From Salinirubrum litoreum (GTDB taxonomy: Archaea; Halobacteriota; Halobacteria; Halobacteriales; Haloferacaceae): DNA of 64,000 nucleotides. Of the stretch, positions 54,480 through 63,437 are shown one piece after another. The stretch spans positions 909,068-973,067 of the forward strand of contig NZ_JAJCVJ010000002.1 of NCBI RefSeq assembly GCF_020567425.1. Direction: 5' to 3'. The notes under the pieces are model-generated. The model did not search any database, was not told the DNA's origin, and was given only the letters and a program-made list of their open reading frames with translations. The position numbers were made by a program, and so were the translations under genes. Position 1 is the first letter of the stretch. The number at the start of each line of letters is the position of its first letter.

Positions 54480-55574
54480 TCACAGTCGCGACAGCACCGC
54501 CGCACGCAGTCGGTCGCCAGCGACCGCGCCCTCGAAGTGACCGACGGGCCACACGTCCGGCGTCGTGTCACCGTACGAGGGCACTTGCGTCTCGAAGCGG
54601 TTGAGACAGTCGTACAGGCCCACGACGGGGTGGACGGTCGGGTGATCCCGGTCGGCCCACTCGTCGGCGAAGTTCAGACGCTCGCGGAGTCGGTCGGCAC
54701 GGCGGCGCGCCGACCGGGCCGCCGGCCACGAGGAGAGGAAGATCTCGGCGTGTGCACACCCGGCGACGACCGGGACGTAGGCGTCCGCCGAGTCGAACGC
54801 GAGGTGGTGGCGGTTCGCCACGAAGCCGCCGAGACTGTAGCCCGCGACGACGCTCCGGCAGGGGCGACACCACGCGAGCAGACGCTCGGTCAGGTCGACC
54901 GCGACGGCCATCGTCGCCAGATAGCCCGACAGCGTCGCCCCGACCTCGGTGATCCCGCCGCGTCGGTCGTGCCCCGGCGCGCGGACGACGAGCAGGGTCG
55001 CGTCGTCGGGTACGTCGGGATGGAGCGCGTCGTCAGCCGACTGCGCGGTCCCGGCCCCGTCCGGTTCGTCGCCGAAGGCCACGTCGAAGGTGCGGTCGAA
55101 GGGGTACTCGCCGCCGCCGTGGTGCCAGACGACGGTGGGTGCACCCACGCCACCCCAGCGAGCGACCCGGACGCCGGCCGTCAGCGACCCGGCCAGCGTC
55201 TCGGCCGGCACGTCGTAACTCCCCTCGTACCCGCCGTCGCCGTCGAGTGACGGAGCGTCGCGCTCGTCCACGCCGTCGAGTGGGGACAGGTCGAGTTCGA
55301 CCGCCTCGCGGTGAGCCTCGAAGGGTGGTGACTCGACGCCGTCCCGGAAGTACGGCCGGTGCGCGGTGAGTGTCCGAAACAGTGCGAGGAGGAGACGGTC
55401 GCGGAGGACCGACCGATTCAGCACCGACCGGGCGGGCGAGTCGTCGAGGCGGAGACTCGGGTGGAAACCGGACGGACCGGACACACTGGACGCACCGGAC
55501 CCGTCGAGTACGTCGACTCCGTCGAACGAGTCGGATCGCTCGGAGTCGTCGACCCCGTCGGTCGTCTCACGCAT
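54480..55574 (-). CDS. Alpha/beta hydrolase
   Basis: 364 residues. The nucleophile elbow is AGYSLGG with S247; later candidates for the acid and His are D in VVGLYDCLNRF and H in WPVGHFEGAVAGDRL. An oxyanion-type HHGGGEYPFDR occurs near residue 150. The N-terminal 40 residues are acidic and Ser-rich. It overlaps the end of the DUF6653 gene by eight bases, so the two are co-translated. Substrate is unknown; an esterase or lipase-like role is possible. Confidence 0.85.
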   Translation of the reverse strand: MRETTDGVDDSERSDSFDGVDVLDGSGASSVSGPSGFHPSLRLDDSPARSVLNRSVLRDRLLLALFRTLTAHRPYFRDGVESPPFEAHREAVELDLSPLDGVDERDAPSLDGDGGYEGSYDVPAETLAGSLTAGVRVARWGGVGAPTVVWHHGGGEYPFDRTFDVAFGDEPDGAGTAQSADDALHPDVPDDATLLVVRAPGHDRRGGITEVGATLSGYLATMAVAVDLTERLLAWCRPCRSVVAGYSLGGFVANRHHLAFDSADAYVPVVAGCAHAEIFLSSWPAARSARRRADRLRERLNFADEWADRDHPTVHPVVGLYDCLNRFETQVPSYGDTTPDVWPVGHFEGAVAGDRLRAAVLSRL

Positions 55575-56151
55575 CCCGCCGGTCGAACGCGGGCACGTCC
55601 TCGGGGAACCGTTCCCGGTTCTGCTCGTAGTACCGCGCGACGTAGCCGACGAACAGGAACTTCGTCGCCATCGACAGTGCGGTGGCGACGACGGTGGCGA
55701 CCGGTCGTCTGCGGTAGGCCGCGTAGACCGCGTAGGCCGTGATCGGGCCGTTGACGTAGTTCAGCAGGTCGACAGCCCCGCGACCCTCGCGGTGCCGGTA
55801 GTACATGCGCTCGCCGAGGACGACGCGGGTCATCCACGCGTCGGCGTCGTCGGGCGGGGAGAACAACACGGGATTGAACACCGCGAACCCCAGCGCGAAC
55901 GCGACGAGACGCGGTCGCCGGGTGTAGATGCCGGTCATCAGAATCGGAAGGGTGAGGACGCGCGACCAACCGCTGAGTGGGTTCGCGTGGCGTGCCCACA
56001 GCGCGTCGGTGAGTCGGCTCCCGTTCGTCTCGGCGGCGTGGGTTCCGGCACTCTCGGCGGCGGTCGCTGGGTCGGTGTCGCTGTCGGTCCCGTCTCTGTC
56101 TCCGCCGGGGTCGTCCGTCGACTCGTCGGCGTCGTCTGGCTGGGGGTTCAC
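55567..56151 (-). CDS. DUF6653-type membrane protein (paralogue of 5360-5833)
   Basis: 194 residues from a GTG at 56149-56151. A Pro/Asp-rich N-terminus (1-55) is followed by LWARHANPLSGWSR, SPPDDADAWMTRVVLGERMYY and four predicted spans, matching the gene at 5360-5833. The start is supported by a TATA box GAAATATAC (56176-56184, minus strand) 25-33 bases upstream. Longer frames upstream are basic and unlikely. It is the first gene of a two-gene unit with the hydrolase. Function is unknown. Confidence 0.82.
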   Translation of the reverse strand: MNPQPDDADESTDDPGGDRDGTDSDTDPATAAESAGTHAAETNGSRLTDALWARHANPLSGWSRVLTLPILMTGIYTRRPRLVAFALGFAVFNPVLFSPPDDADAWMTRVVLGERMYYRHREGRGAVDLLNYVNGPITAYAVYAAYRRRPVATVVATALSMATKFLFVGYVARYYEQNRERFPEDVPAFDRRDA

Positions 56152-56228
56152 GAATAGAAAAACGAAACGTTCCTGTATATTTCTACCGGTCACCGGTGGG
56201 ACCGTCGCTCGGCCGGGAGCGCGCCGAC

Positions 56229-57086
56229 TCACTCGCGGTCGGGGATGGCGAACACGCTGGCGTGGCGGGCGACGAGTCCGGTCGCGCGACCGAGCGTCCA
56301 CGCGAGGAGGTTACACAGGTTGCACACGACCAAGAGGAGCACGAGACCGGCCCCGGCGACCAGCAGCGCCTCCGGGAGCGTGTCGACGACCCACTCGCCG
56401 GACTGGACGACGATGCCGGCGTCGACGGTGTAGAAGCCGTCGACGTAGCTGAGTTCCAGCCCCTCCGGGAGCACGAACCGGACCTCGGCGGCGGGGTCGT
56501 CGTAGATGAAGGGCGCGACCAGGAACACCGTGGGGACCACGGTCCCGACTGTCAGGACGACGAACGCGGCGATGCCGACGGGGAACTTGGCGAGGACCGC
56601 GAGAACCGACAGGTACGTCCCCGCCGAGAGGAAGTACGACCGGGCGAAGCCGACCGGATCGGCCAGCGGCGAGCCCTGGACGGGGGACTCGGGGAGCGAG
56701 CGGCCGAGGACGAGGCCGGTGACGAGACGGTCGACGGTGAACAGGCCGACGCCCCCGAGCGACGCGCCGACGACGCCGACCGCGAACAGCGCGAGGGCGA
56801 CGAGCAGGAGGACCGGGAGCGCGATCAGGAGCGCGACGATGCCCGCGCCGGCACCGAGGGTCTCGCCGACGACGGTCGGGACCGCCTCGGTGAAGATGGT
56901 CACCGCACCGAACGCGGTCGCCCCGAGGGTGACGAGCGTCACGAAGTACGCGATGCCGAGCGGGAACTGGAGGAACAGGTACAGCAGGTTCCGGTACGTC
57001 TGCACTCGGAACGGTGCCGTGAGGAAGTCGAGCACCGGGCGAGCGGGCTGTCCGCCGTCGGTCCGGTCGTGTTGGAGGTTGTCCAT
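56229..57086 (-). CDS. Sensor-domain membrane protein
   Basis: 285 residues, about five to six spans. N-terminal FRVQTYRNLLYLFLQFPLGIAYF is typical of the putative sensor domain found N-terminal to kinases in actinobacteria and as stand-alone proteins in haloarchaea. The extracellular loop (about 185-225) contains VRFVLPEGLELSYVDGFYTVD. No kinase or output domain follows here. It is divergent from an HTH gene over 98 bases, so they may be linked. Confidence 0.82.
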   Translation of the reverse strand: MDNLQHDRTDGGQPARPVLDFLTAPFRVQTYRNLLYLFLQFPLGIAYFVTLVTLGATAFGAVTIFTEAVPTVVGETLGAGAGIVALLIALPVLLLVALALFAVGVVGASLGGVGLFTVDRLVTGLVLGRSLPESPVQGSPLADPVGFARSYFLSAGTYLSVLAVLAKFPVGIAAFVVLTVGTVVPTVFLVAPFIYDDPAAEVRFVLPEGLELSYVDGFYTVDAGIVVQSGEWVVDTLPEALLVAGAGLVLLLVVCNLCNLLAWTLGRATGLVARHASVFAIPDRE

Positions 57087-57184
57087 ACCCGTCGTATCAG
57101 GGCGAGGGGTCTTAACGCGGCGGCCAACTTTCCGAGTCAGAAACTACGGGGGGCCTTTTAGGTCTCGCCCTGCGCAGTCGGAGT

Positions 57185-57547
57185 GTGAGCGAGGTGTGCG
57201 ACGAGACCGAGGTGCTCGAACTCCTCGAGGACCAGTACGCCCGCGCGATCATCCTCGCCACCAGCAGGTCACCGATGTCAGCCTCCGAACTCACCGACGC
57301 AATCGACGCCTCGCCCCCGACCGTCTACCGCCGGGTGGACGATCTGCAACGGTGTGGCCTGCTCGCCGAACGCACCGAGTTCGTCGAGGGCGGCCGCAAC
57401 TACAGCGTCTACGCGGCCCGCGTCGAACGCGTGTCGGTCGACTTCACCGACGGCGAACTGACTGTCACGCTGACCGAACGCGACGACGTCCCGACCGACG
57501 AGACGGTCGCCGAACGCTTCACCCGACTGTACGAGGGCCTCCGATGA
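57185..57547 (+). CDS. Winged-helix transcriptional regulator (ArsR-like)
   Basis: 120 residues from a GTG. Helix-turn-helix MSASELTDAIDASPPTVYRRVDDLQRCGLL with wing TEFVEGGRNYSVYAA. No effector-binding domain is present. The stop overlaps the ATG of the following membrane protein gene, an arrangement common in haloarchaea and suggesting the membrane partner modulates the regulator. A TTTTAG element lies about 30 bases before the start. Confidence 0.88.
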   Translation: MSEVCDETEVLELLEDQYARAIILATSRSPMSASELTDAIDASPPTVYRRVDDLQRCGLLAERTEFVEGGRNYSVYAARVERVSVDFTDGELTVTLTERDDVPTDETVAERFTRLYEGLR

Positions 57548-57918
57548 CACACGACACGCTCCCCGCCACCCTGACGCTCCCCGCCGACGCACTCGTCCCC
57601 CAGACGCTTCCGGTCCTCCAGGTCGTGCAGTCGTCGGGCGCGCTCCGCATCCTCGCGGTGCTCTCGACGTTCCTGCTGTCGGCACTGCTGGGCCTCGTGA
57701 TCGCCCGGAAGGCGTACCAGGGCTACGCGACCACGCGCTCGAAGCCGATGCTGTACCTCGCGGTCGGCATCGTCCTCCTGACCGCCGTGCCCGCGCTCCT
57801 CTCGACGGTCCTGACGAACCTCACCGCCCTGCCGGGGTACCAGGTCGTGCTGGTGACGAACGGTGCCGAGATTCTCGGCCTGCTGTCGGTCGCCTACTCG
57901 CTGTACGGCGACTTCTGA
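57544..57918 (+). CDS. Small membrane protein partnered with the HTH regulator (DUF7521 type)
   Basis: 124 residues, three predicted spans (about 32-53, 66-88, 100-120). RKAYQGYATTRSKPMLYLAVGI and ATTRSKPMLYL pattern resembles a haloarchaeal family that I recall as DUF7521 and that is nearly always encoded after an HTH gene. It overlaps the regulator gene by four bases. It may sense a membrane signal or hold the regulator at the membrane (inference). Confidence 0.8.
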   Translation: MTHDTLPATLTLPADALVPQTLPVLQVVQSSGALRILAVLSTFLLSALLGLVIARKAYQGYATTRSKPMLYLAVGIVLLTAVPALLSTVLTNLTALPGYQVVLVTNGAEILGLLSVAYSLYGDF

Positions 57919-58006
57919 GGAGAGGATCTGCGAGGAGGCGATCTGCGAGGAAGCAACTGCTGAAGCGACGACCTCGGAGGAGACGACCTTTGTCCGGGTG
58001 ACTCAC

Positions 58007-59497
58007 TCACCCGGCGAACTGACCGAACCGCCGGACCAGCACCGCACAGACGCCCAGTTGATACAGGGTCCCGACGACGAGGTGTCCCGCGACCGCGACG
58101 AGACTCCCACCCGACAGCGACAGGACGACCGCCTTCGCGGCCCAGTACGGCGGGAAGACGCCCGCGACCAGTTCGAGCGGTCCCGAGACGAGTGCGATGG
58201 CGACGACCGGCGCGACGATCAGGAAGCCGAGGCCCTTGCTGACGCCGACGCCCTCCACCGTGTTCGACGCGAGTCCCGCGAGCAGGAGTGCGGTGACGGC
58301 CGCGTGGAGCGAGGCGACGAGGACCACCGCGAGAAACGTCGCCGGCGGGAGCGTCCCGAAGTCCACGACCGGGACGGTCAGGGCGGTCACGACCGCAGTC
58401 AGGCCGAGGATCACCAACCCCCGGTAGCGCAGGTAGCCGGCACCGGTGATCGGTGTCGTCCGGAGCGCCTGCAGGACGCCCTGTTCGCGGTCCTCCAAGA
58501 CGAAGAAGCCGCCGACGAAGCCGAAGGTGCCGGCCGGGGTCAACAGGAACGCGGCCAGCAGTTCGGGTTCGTAGGCCGCGAGGTCCACGAACGACACCGC
58601 CGCGTCTATCGCGGGGACGCCCCAGCGCCCGAGTCCGGCGAGGAGCAGGGGCGACAGACCGATGTAGACGAGCAGTGGATCGCGGAGCCAGTTCCGCAGG
58701 TCTGCGACCGCCAGCGTCGTGATGGGGCCGACCGCCAGTCGGTCCAGCAGGCCCGACACAGCACCGCCTGTGGGAGCCGACTCCGCCTGTTCGCGCCGCC
58801 CGCCACCCTCCCCCCGAACGACGTGGCGGACGAACCGCCGGCGGGCGAGCACCCACGCGACCGCACTCGCGGCCAGCAGGTAGGCGACGCCGTAGGCGAG
58901 TTCCCACGTCGGGGTCGGCTCGAAGGCGGCCCCGAGGAGAACGAGCGAAGCCTGCGTCGGAAAGAGGTACAGCAGGGGGTGCGAGGCGATCCCGAGGTGG
59001 TCGAGGAGTGGCAGCGACAGGGGGAGCAGGTAGAGGATCGCGGTGAGGAAGTAGGCGTTCAACGAGTCGAAGCGGGCGACGGCGACGAAGCCGACGAGGA
59101 CGAACAGCCCCGCCGTCAGCCCGAGTCCGAGCAGGAACCAGAACGGGTCGAAGTTGGTCCCGTGGACGACGAGGGTGACGACGCTCGCGCCAGCCAGCGC
59201 GATAGCCGACAGCGAGACGACCTTCGCGGCGAGGTACGCCCGGATCGACAGCGGCGAGGTGACGAGCGCGTCCAGTACCCCCTCGTTCTTCTCGAACAGC
59301 ACCAGCGCGCCGACGAAGTAGAAGCCGAGGAAGCCGGGGTCGCCGAACAGCACCAGCACGAGCAGGTCGGTCCGCGCGCCGGGCGGCACGAGGAGGAGTC
59401 CCGCCGAGAACAACACCGTGACGACCGCGTAGACGGCGTAGAAGCCGTATCGGATCTGGAGGTCCACGTCCCACCGGAGCATCGTCGCCAGCGACAT
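58007..59497 (-). CDS. ABC-2 type permease with two homologous halves
   Basis: 496 residues, about twelve spans. The first half contains FYFVGALVLFEKNEGVLDAL followed by TSPLSIRAYLAAK; the second contains FGFVGGFFVLEDREQGVLQAL followed by TTPITGAGYLRYR. This is an internal duplication of a six-span ABC-2 unit joined by a cytoplasmic linker (about 220-250). Such fused permeases export lipids, drugs or peptides with a separate ATPase. It starts one base inside the end of the ATPase gene, forming one exporter operon controlled by the divergent TetR regulator. Confidence 0.9.
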   Translation of the reverse strand: MSLATMLRWDVDLQIRYGFYAVYAVVTVLFSAGLLLVPPGARTDLLVLVLFGDPGFLGFYFVGALVLFEKNEGVLDALVTSPLSIRAYLAAKVVSLSAIALAGASVVTLVVHGTNFDPFWFLLGLGLTAGLFVLVGFVAVARFDSLNAYFLTAILYLLPLSLPLLDHLGIASHPLLYLFPTQASLVLLGAAFEPTPTWELAYGVAYLLAASAVAWVLARRRFVRHVVRGEGGGRREQAESAPTGGAVSGLLDRLAVGPITTLAVADLRNWLRDPLLVYIGLSPLLLAGLGRWGVPAIDAAVSFVDLAAYEPELLAAFLLTPAGTFGFVGGFFVLEDREQGVLQALRTTPITGAGYLRYRGLVILGLTAVVTALTVPVVDFGTLPPATFLAVVLVASLHAAVTALLLAGLASNTVEGVGVSKGLGFLIVAPVVAIALVSGPLELVAGVFPPYWAAKAVVLSLSGGSLVAVAGHLVVGTLYQLGVCAVLVRRFGQFAG

Positions 59498-60510
59498 CAG
59501 ACCAACTCCCGACCGGTGACGGCGATGAACACGTCCTCCAGAGTCGCCTCGCTGGAGTGGAGTCGCTCGACGGTGACCGCGTCGTCGGCCAGCAGACGGT
59601 CGAACGCGGCGTTCGCGCCCAGGCCGGCGAGGTCGAACGTCTCGGTCTCGACGAGTCCGTCCTGGCGGTACTCGACGGTCACGGTCGGCTCGCCGTACTC
59701 GCGTTTCAACGCGCTCGGGGCGTCCAGCACCGGAATCTCGCCGTCGACGACGAACGCGACGCGGTCACAGAGGTCGTCGGCGACGGTCATGTCGTGGGTC
59801 GTCAGGAAGACCGAGGTGCCCCGCGACTGGTGATCGCGGACGATCTCCTTCACGCGCCGGGCGTTACCGGGATCGAGTCCGCTGGTCGGTTCGTCCAGAA
59901 ACAGCAGGTCGGGGTCGTGGAGCAGTGCCCGGACGACGTTGAGGCGCATGCGCATCCCCTTCGAGTAGTCGCCGACCTGCTGGTCGGCGGCGTCGTCCAG
60001 TCCGACGAGCGCGAGGAGTGCGTCGGGGTCGCGCGTCTCGCCGTCGTACAGGCCGGAAAACAGCGCGAGGTTCTCTCTGCCGGTCAGCTTCAGATACTGG
60101 TTCGGCGACTCCGAGGAGATGCCGATGCGTTCGTAGTAGTCGCCGCCCCAGTCGGCGACCTCGCGGCCGAACACCTCGACGCGACCGTCGTAGCCGTCGA
60201 GGAGTCCGACGACGACCTTCTGGGTCGTGGACTTGCCCGCGCCGCTCGGCCCGAGGAAGCCGAACACCTCGCCGGCACCGATCCGGAAGTCGAGACCGCG
60301 GAGCGTCGGCGCGTCCGCGCCGGGGTAGCTGTACCGGAGGTTCTCGACGATCACGTGAGCGTCTGCGAGGTCCGATTCGGTTGCGGACCGTGTGTCGCTG
60401 TCGCTCTCCGATCCTGTTCGGTGGTCGTCGCTGTCGGTGCTGGTGGACCGAGTGTCGCGGTCTGTGGACCGACCGCGACCCGTTGCGTCGGCGGGGTCGT
60501 TCGTCGCCAT
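59497..60510 (-). CDS. ABC exporter ATPase
   Basis: 337 residues. A Ser/Thr/Asp-rich N-terminal tail (1-50) is unusual for ABC ATPases. Walker A is GPSGAGKST with K93, signature YSKGMRMRLNVVRAL, and Walker B LLFLDEPTSGLDPG. The domain order and the C-terminal region (YRQDGLVETETFDLAG) resemble multidrug/daunorubicin-type exporters. It energises the downstream duplicated permease. Its promoter TATA CATATATTCAT (60531-60541, minus strand) lies 21-31 bases before the ATG, consistent with a leaderless transcript. Confidence 0.92.
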   Translation of the reverse strand: MATNDPADATGRGRSTDRDTRSTSTDSDDHRTGSESDSDTRSATESDLADAHVIVENLRYSYPGADAPTLRGLDFRIGAGEVFGFLGPSGAGKSTTQKVVVGLLDGYDGRVEVFGREVADWGGDYYERIGISSESPNQYLKLTGRENLALFSGLYDGETRDPDALLALVGLDDAADQQVGDYSKGMRMRLNVVRALLHDPDLLFLDEPTSGLDPGNARRVKEIVRDHQSRGTSVFLTTHDMTVADDLCDRVAFVVDGEIPVLDAPSALKREYGEPTVTVEYRQDGLVETETFDLAGLGANAAFDRLLADDAVTVERLHSSEATLEDVFIAVTGRELV

Positions 60511-60530
60511 GACGCTCGTCGCTTCCGACT

Positions 60531-60694
60531 ATGAATATATGAACGTATCGTTTCTATATTTTTGAACGTGGATGACGGCGTCTCGTGATCGTCTCGGGCG
60601 GTTCGTGGTAGTCGATGGCCGTGGATGCCGACCGCCAACCGACGACCACTGGCCGACGAATGGAAACGAGAAACAGACGATTCATGTATTCGTG
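60531..60694. promoter_or_regulatory. Back-to-back promoters sharing a TTCAT-type motif
   Basis: GTTCATATATTCATAG on the minus strand (60530-60545) faces the ABC ATPase gene, and ATTCATGTATTCGTGA on the plus strand (60680-60695) faces the tetR gene. Both occupy the TATA position (about 20-30 bases before the start) and both have two TTCAT-like units eight bases apart. This would let one TetR protein cover both promoters. The regulatory reading is an inference. Confidence 0.5.
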
Positions 60695-60710
60695 ATTCCT
60701 GTGTTCGACT

Positions 60711-61313
60711 ATGCGCGGGTTCACACCGGAGCAGGAGTCACGGATCAGAACGCAGTTGCTCGAGACCGGACACGAGTTGTTCAGCACCTACGGGCTCCGG
60801 AAGACGACGATCGAGGATCTCACGAGCGAGGTCGACATCGGGACGAGCACGTTCTACCGCTTCTTCGACTCGAAAGAGGAGCTGTTTCTGGCCGTCCTGG
60901 AACGAGAGGGCGAGCGCGTCCTCGCGGAGTTCCACGACCGGGACTTCGACGAGGCCGATGATCCAGCGGCCGCGACCGCCGCCTTCCTCCGCTTCATCAT
61001 GGACGAGATCGAGACGAACCCGCTGGTGGAGACGATGCTGGTGGACGTGACCCGCCAGCAGGTCGCGGCCCACCTGAGCGAGGCCGAACGCGAGGCAGAT
61101 CGGGAGAGCGACATCGCGTTGATCCGGTCGTTCGTCGCCGACTGGGTCGACGACGACGCGGTCCACGGCGAGGACCCCGACGTGGTCGCGGGCGCGATCC
61201 GGGCGATCACGTTCCTCACGCTCCACCGCGAGGACATCGGCGAGGAGAGCTACCCCGAGGTCCGCGACTTCGTGATCGAGACGTTCGCGCGCGGACTGGT
61301 CGCCGACGCCTGA
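60711..61313 (+). CDS. TetR-family repressor
   Basis: 200 residues. N-terminal HTH FSTYGLRKTTIEDLTSEVDIGTSTFYRFFDSKEELF, given as separate overlapping stretches, is typical of TetR. The ligand domain covers 60-195. It is divergent from an ABC exporter operon, and a motif shared by both promoters suggests it represses both. The 3' end ends in LVADA and is the source of the following 18-bp tandem repeat. Confidence 0.92.
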   Translation: MRGFTPEQESRIRTQLLETGHELFSTYGLRKTTIEDLTSEVDIGTSTFYRFFDSKEELFLAVLEREGERVLAEFHDRDFDEADDPAAATAAFLRFIMDEIETNPLVETMLVDVTRQQVAAHLSEAEREADRESDIALIRSFVADWVDDDAVHGEDPDVVAGAIRAITFLTLHREDIGEESYPEVRDFVIETFARGLVADA

Positions 61314-61420
61314 GTGGTCGCCGACGCCTGAGTGGTCGCCGACGCCTGAGTGGTCGCCGACGCCTGAGTGGTCGCCGACGCCTGAGTGGTCGCCGACGCC
61401 TGAGTGGTCGCCGACTGCGG
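61298..61420 (+). repeat. 18-bp tandem repeat made of the tetR 3' end and stop codon
   Basis: GGTCGCCGACGCCTGAGT repeated at 61298, 61316, 61334, 61352, 61370 and 61388, then a partial copy from 61406. The first copy is the last codons and stop of tetR (Val-Ala-Asp-Ala-stop). Each later copy repeats the TGA in the same frame, because 18 is a multiple of three. Confidence 0.95.
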
Positions 61421-61459
61421 AGGTGCTTTCACAGACTGCGGTGCCGAGTTCCGGCCGAG

Positions 61460-61714
61460 TCAGGCGTCCGCCAACTGGATCGCCCGCGTGACGACGTACA
61501 ACAACAGCATCGCGGTCCCGACCGCGAGCACGAACTGGCCGACGACCGCAGAGAGGAGCGCGAGTGGCCCACCGACCGCGGCTCCGACGGCGAACGGGAG
61601 GAGTGCGAGACCGCCGAACAGCGCGACGAGGGCGGTGATCGGGATCGCTTCACGACGGAGGGCGTCGAAGTCGAGCGAGAGCGTCCCCGGCTCGACGAAG
61701 GGCGGGTTCGGCAT
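61460..61714 (-). CDS. Small two-span membrane protein
   Basis: 84 residues from ATG 61712-61714; the longer upstream frame is basic and crosses another gene's start. After a short N-terminus (NPPFVEPGTLSLDFDALRREAI) it has two hydrophobic segments (about 25-48 and 55-77). No known domain. It is transcribed toward tetR from a promoter that is back to back with the lipoprotein gene. Confidence 0.72.
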   Translation of the reverse strand: MPNPPFVEPGTLSLDFDALRREAIPITALVALFGGLALLPFAVGAAVGGPLALLSAVVGQFVLAVGTAMLLLYVVTRAIQLADA

Positions 61715-61852
61715 CGTCGGGAGACTCACCCGGTCGCTAATTGACGCTTTCGGCTCGCCCCACGCGAGAGACCTCGTCGGGCGCTCGGTCGGCTCTCCAC
61801 CTGGTTTCGGAGTACCCCCAAAGCGTTTACCACAGCCCGCACCACAGGGGGT

Positions 61853-63437
61853 ATGCGACGCCGTGCCCTCCTCGCGGCGCTCGGTACCGGCGCGAGCGCC
61901 CTCGCCGGCTGTACGACGTTCGGGTCGTCGGCCACCGACACCGATCCCCCACCCGAGACGACAGCAACCGACCAATCGCCGGCGACGGCGACCGACGAAC
62001 AGTCTCCCGGCGACGGCGACCGACGAACAGTCTCCCGGCGACGCCACCGACGAGTCGCCGGTCAAGCCGAGCGCGTCGTTCGACATCGTCGACCTCGACA
62101 CGGTCCGGCGGACCTACGCGCTGACGCCGACTACGTACCGTTCCGACGACGACGCACGGGTGGCACTCCAGTTCGCCCGCACCGGGACCGCCGACCACCC
62201 GCCGGCAGTCGCGGTGAGCCTGACCAACGACAACGACTTCGCAAACACGTTTCGGCTGGACTGGCTCCCGCCGTTCGGCCGTCACGGGAGTCGGAACCCT
62301 CACCGACTCGGCCGGCCGCGCGACCGGTACGAGGCCGCCTACCGCGCCACGCTGTACTTCGTCCCGACCGCGGCGCACCCGCTCGTCGACGACCCGCCGA
62401 GCGTCGAGCGAGACACAGACGGTATCTGGCGACTGGCCGACGCCCCGAACACGGGCGAGTGGGGACCCGAGCAGTACCGACTCGCGCCCGGCGAGACGCT
62501 CCGGGGGGAGTACGCGCTCGTCGGCCACCCGGACGGTGCCGGCACCGGCCGACCGACCGGCGTCTACGAGTTCCGAGGCGAGAGCGACCTCCGACTCGCG
62601 GTGTGGGACACCGACCGGCCCGGTCCGACGACCGACTCGCGGTTCGCCGGCACCGACCTCCCGCCGGTCGGCCGCACCCGCGAGGGCGAGTCGGTGCCGA
62701 CCGCGTGGGTCCACGACGCCGACGCGACGACGCCGAGTTACGTGCTTCCGGAGACCGAACGGGCGACACTCCCCGAGGGCATCGAGTTCGCGTTCGTCAA
62801 CTCGAGCAGAGAGCCCACACAGTGCGGGCACTGGAACCTCTACAAACTCGTGGACGGCGAGTGGTTCCACGTCGCCCCGTCGGTCCACACCGCCGACTGC
62901 CGGCTGGTACGACCCGGCGGGACGAAGACGTGGGACCTCCACGCCTACCCCGGCGAGGCGATTCCGAGTTACGGCGACCAGACGACTGTCGGCTTCCTCG
63001 GCGGCGGTCGCTACGGCGTCGTCGCCGGCTACGGCCACGCGACCCCGCAGTCTGGTGCGCTGGTCGAACTCGTCGGCCCGCCGGTCGAGGTCGTCCCGAC
63101 CGAGGACGTCGAGGCGTCTCGGGACGGCACGACCGTGACCGTCACCGCGCCGCAGTACGGCGACGCCGAGCACCCACCCGACGCCAGCCTCGTCGTGACC
63201 CGGACCGACGCCGATCCGGAGACGCGACTGATCCCCGAGCAGGTGATGCGCCGCCGGTATCGTGGGCTCCGGAACACGCTGTCGTGCTTCGACAGCGAGA
63301 CCGAGCGTGTCGTCCTCCGAACCGACCAGCACGTCGTGGACCGGACGGTGGGCTACGACGGCGACTCGCTGACCTTCCGACTCGCCGGGACCGTCTACGA
63401 GGCGGTCAGAGCGGGCGCGGTCGGCGTCGATCAGTAG
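61853..63437 (+). pseudogene. Tat lipoprotein gene thrown out of frame by a 28-bp tandem duplication
   Basis: The N-terminus MRRRALLAALGTGASALAGC (lipobox Cys) starts at ATG 61853. After about residue 45 the true coding frame, shown by acidic composition and beta-rich content (DIVDLDTVRRTYALTPTTYR onward), continues in another frame to a TAG ending at 63437. The break lies in the repeat 61986-62041; removing one 28-base unit joins both parts into a 518-residue protein reading ATDEQSPGDATDESP across the joint. As it stands the protein would end in an arginine-rich shadow frame. The mature part is a secreted beta protein of unknown function. Confidence 0.85.
61986..62041 (+). repeat. 28-bp perfect tandem duplication inside the lipoprotein gene
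   Basis: Two identical copies: 61986-62013 and 62014-62041, preceded by a degenerate third. The unit length is not divisible by three, so copy-number change shifts the frame. Peptide repeats (TATDQSPA, TATDEQSPGD) show that the segment expanded before. Confidence 0.95.
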
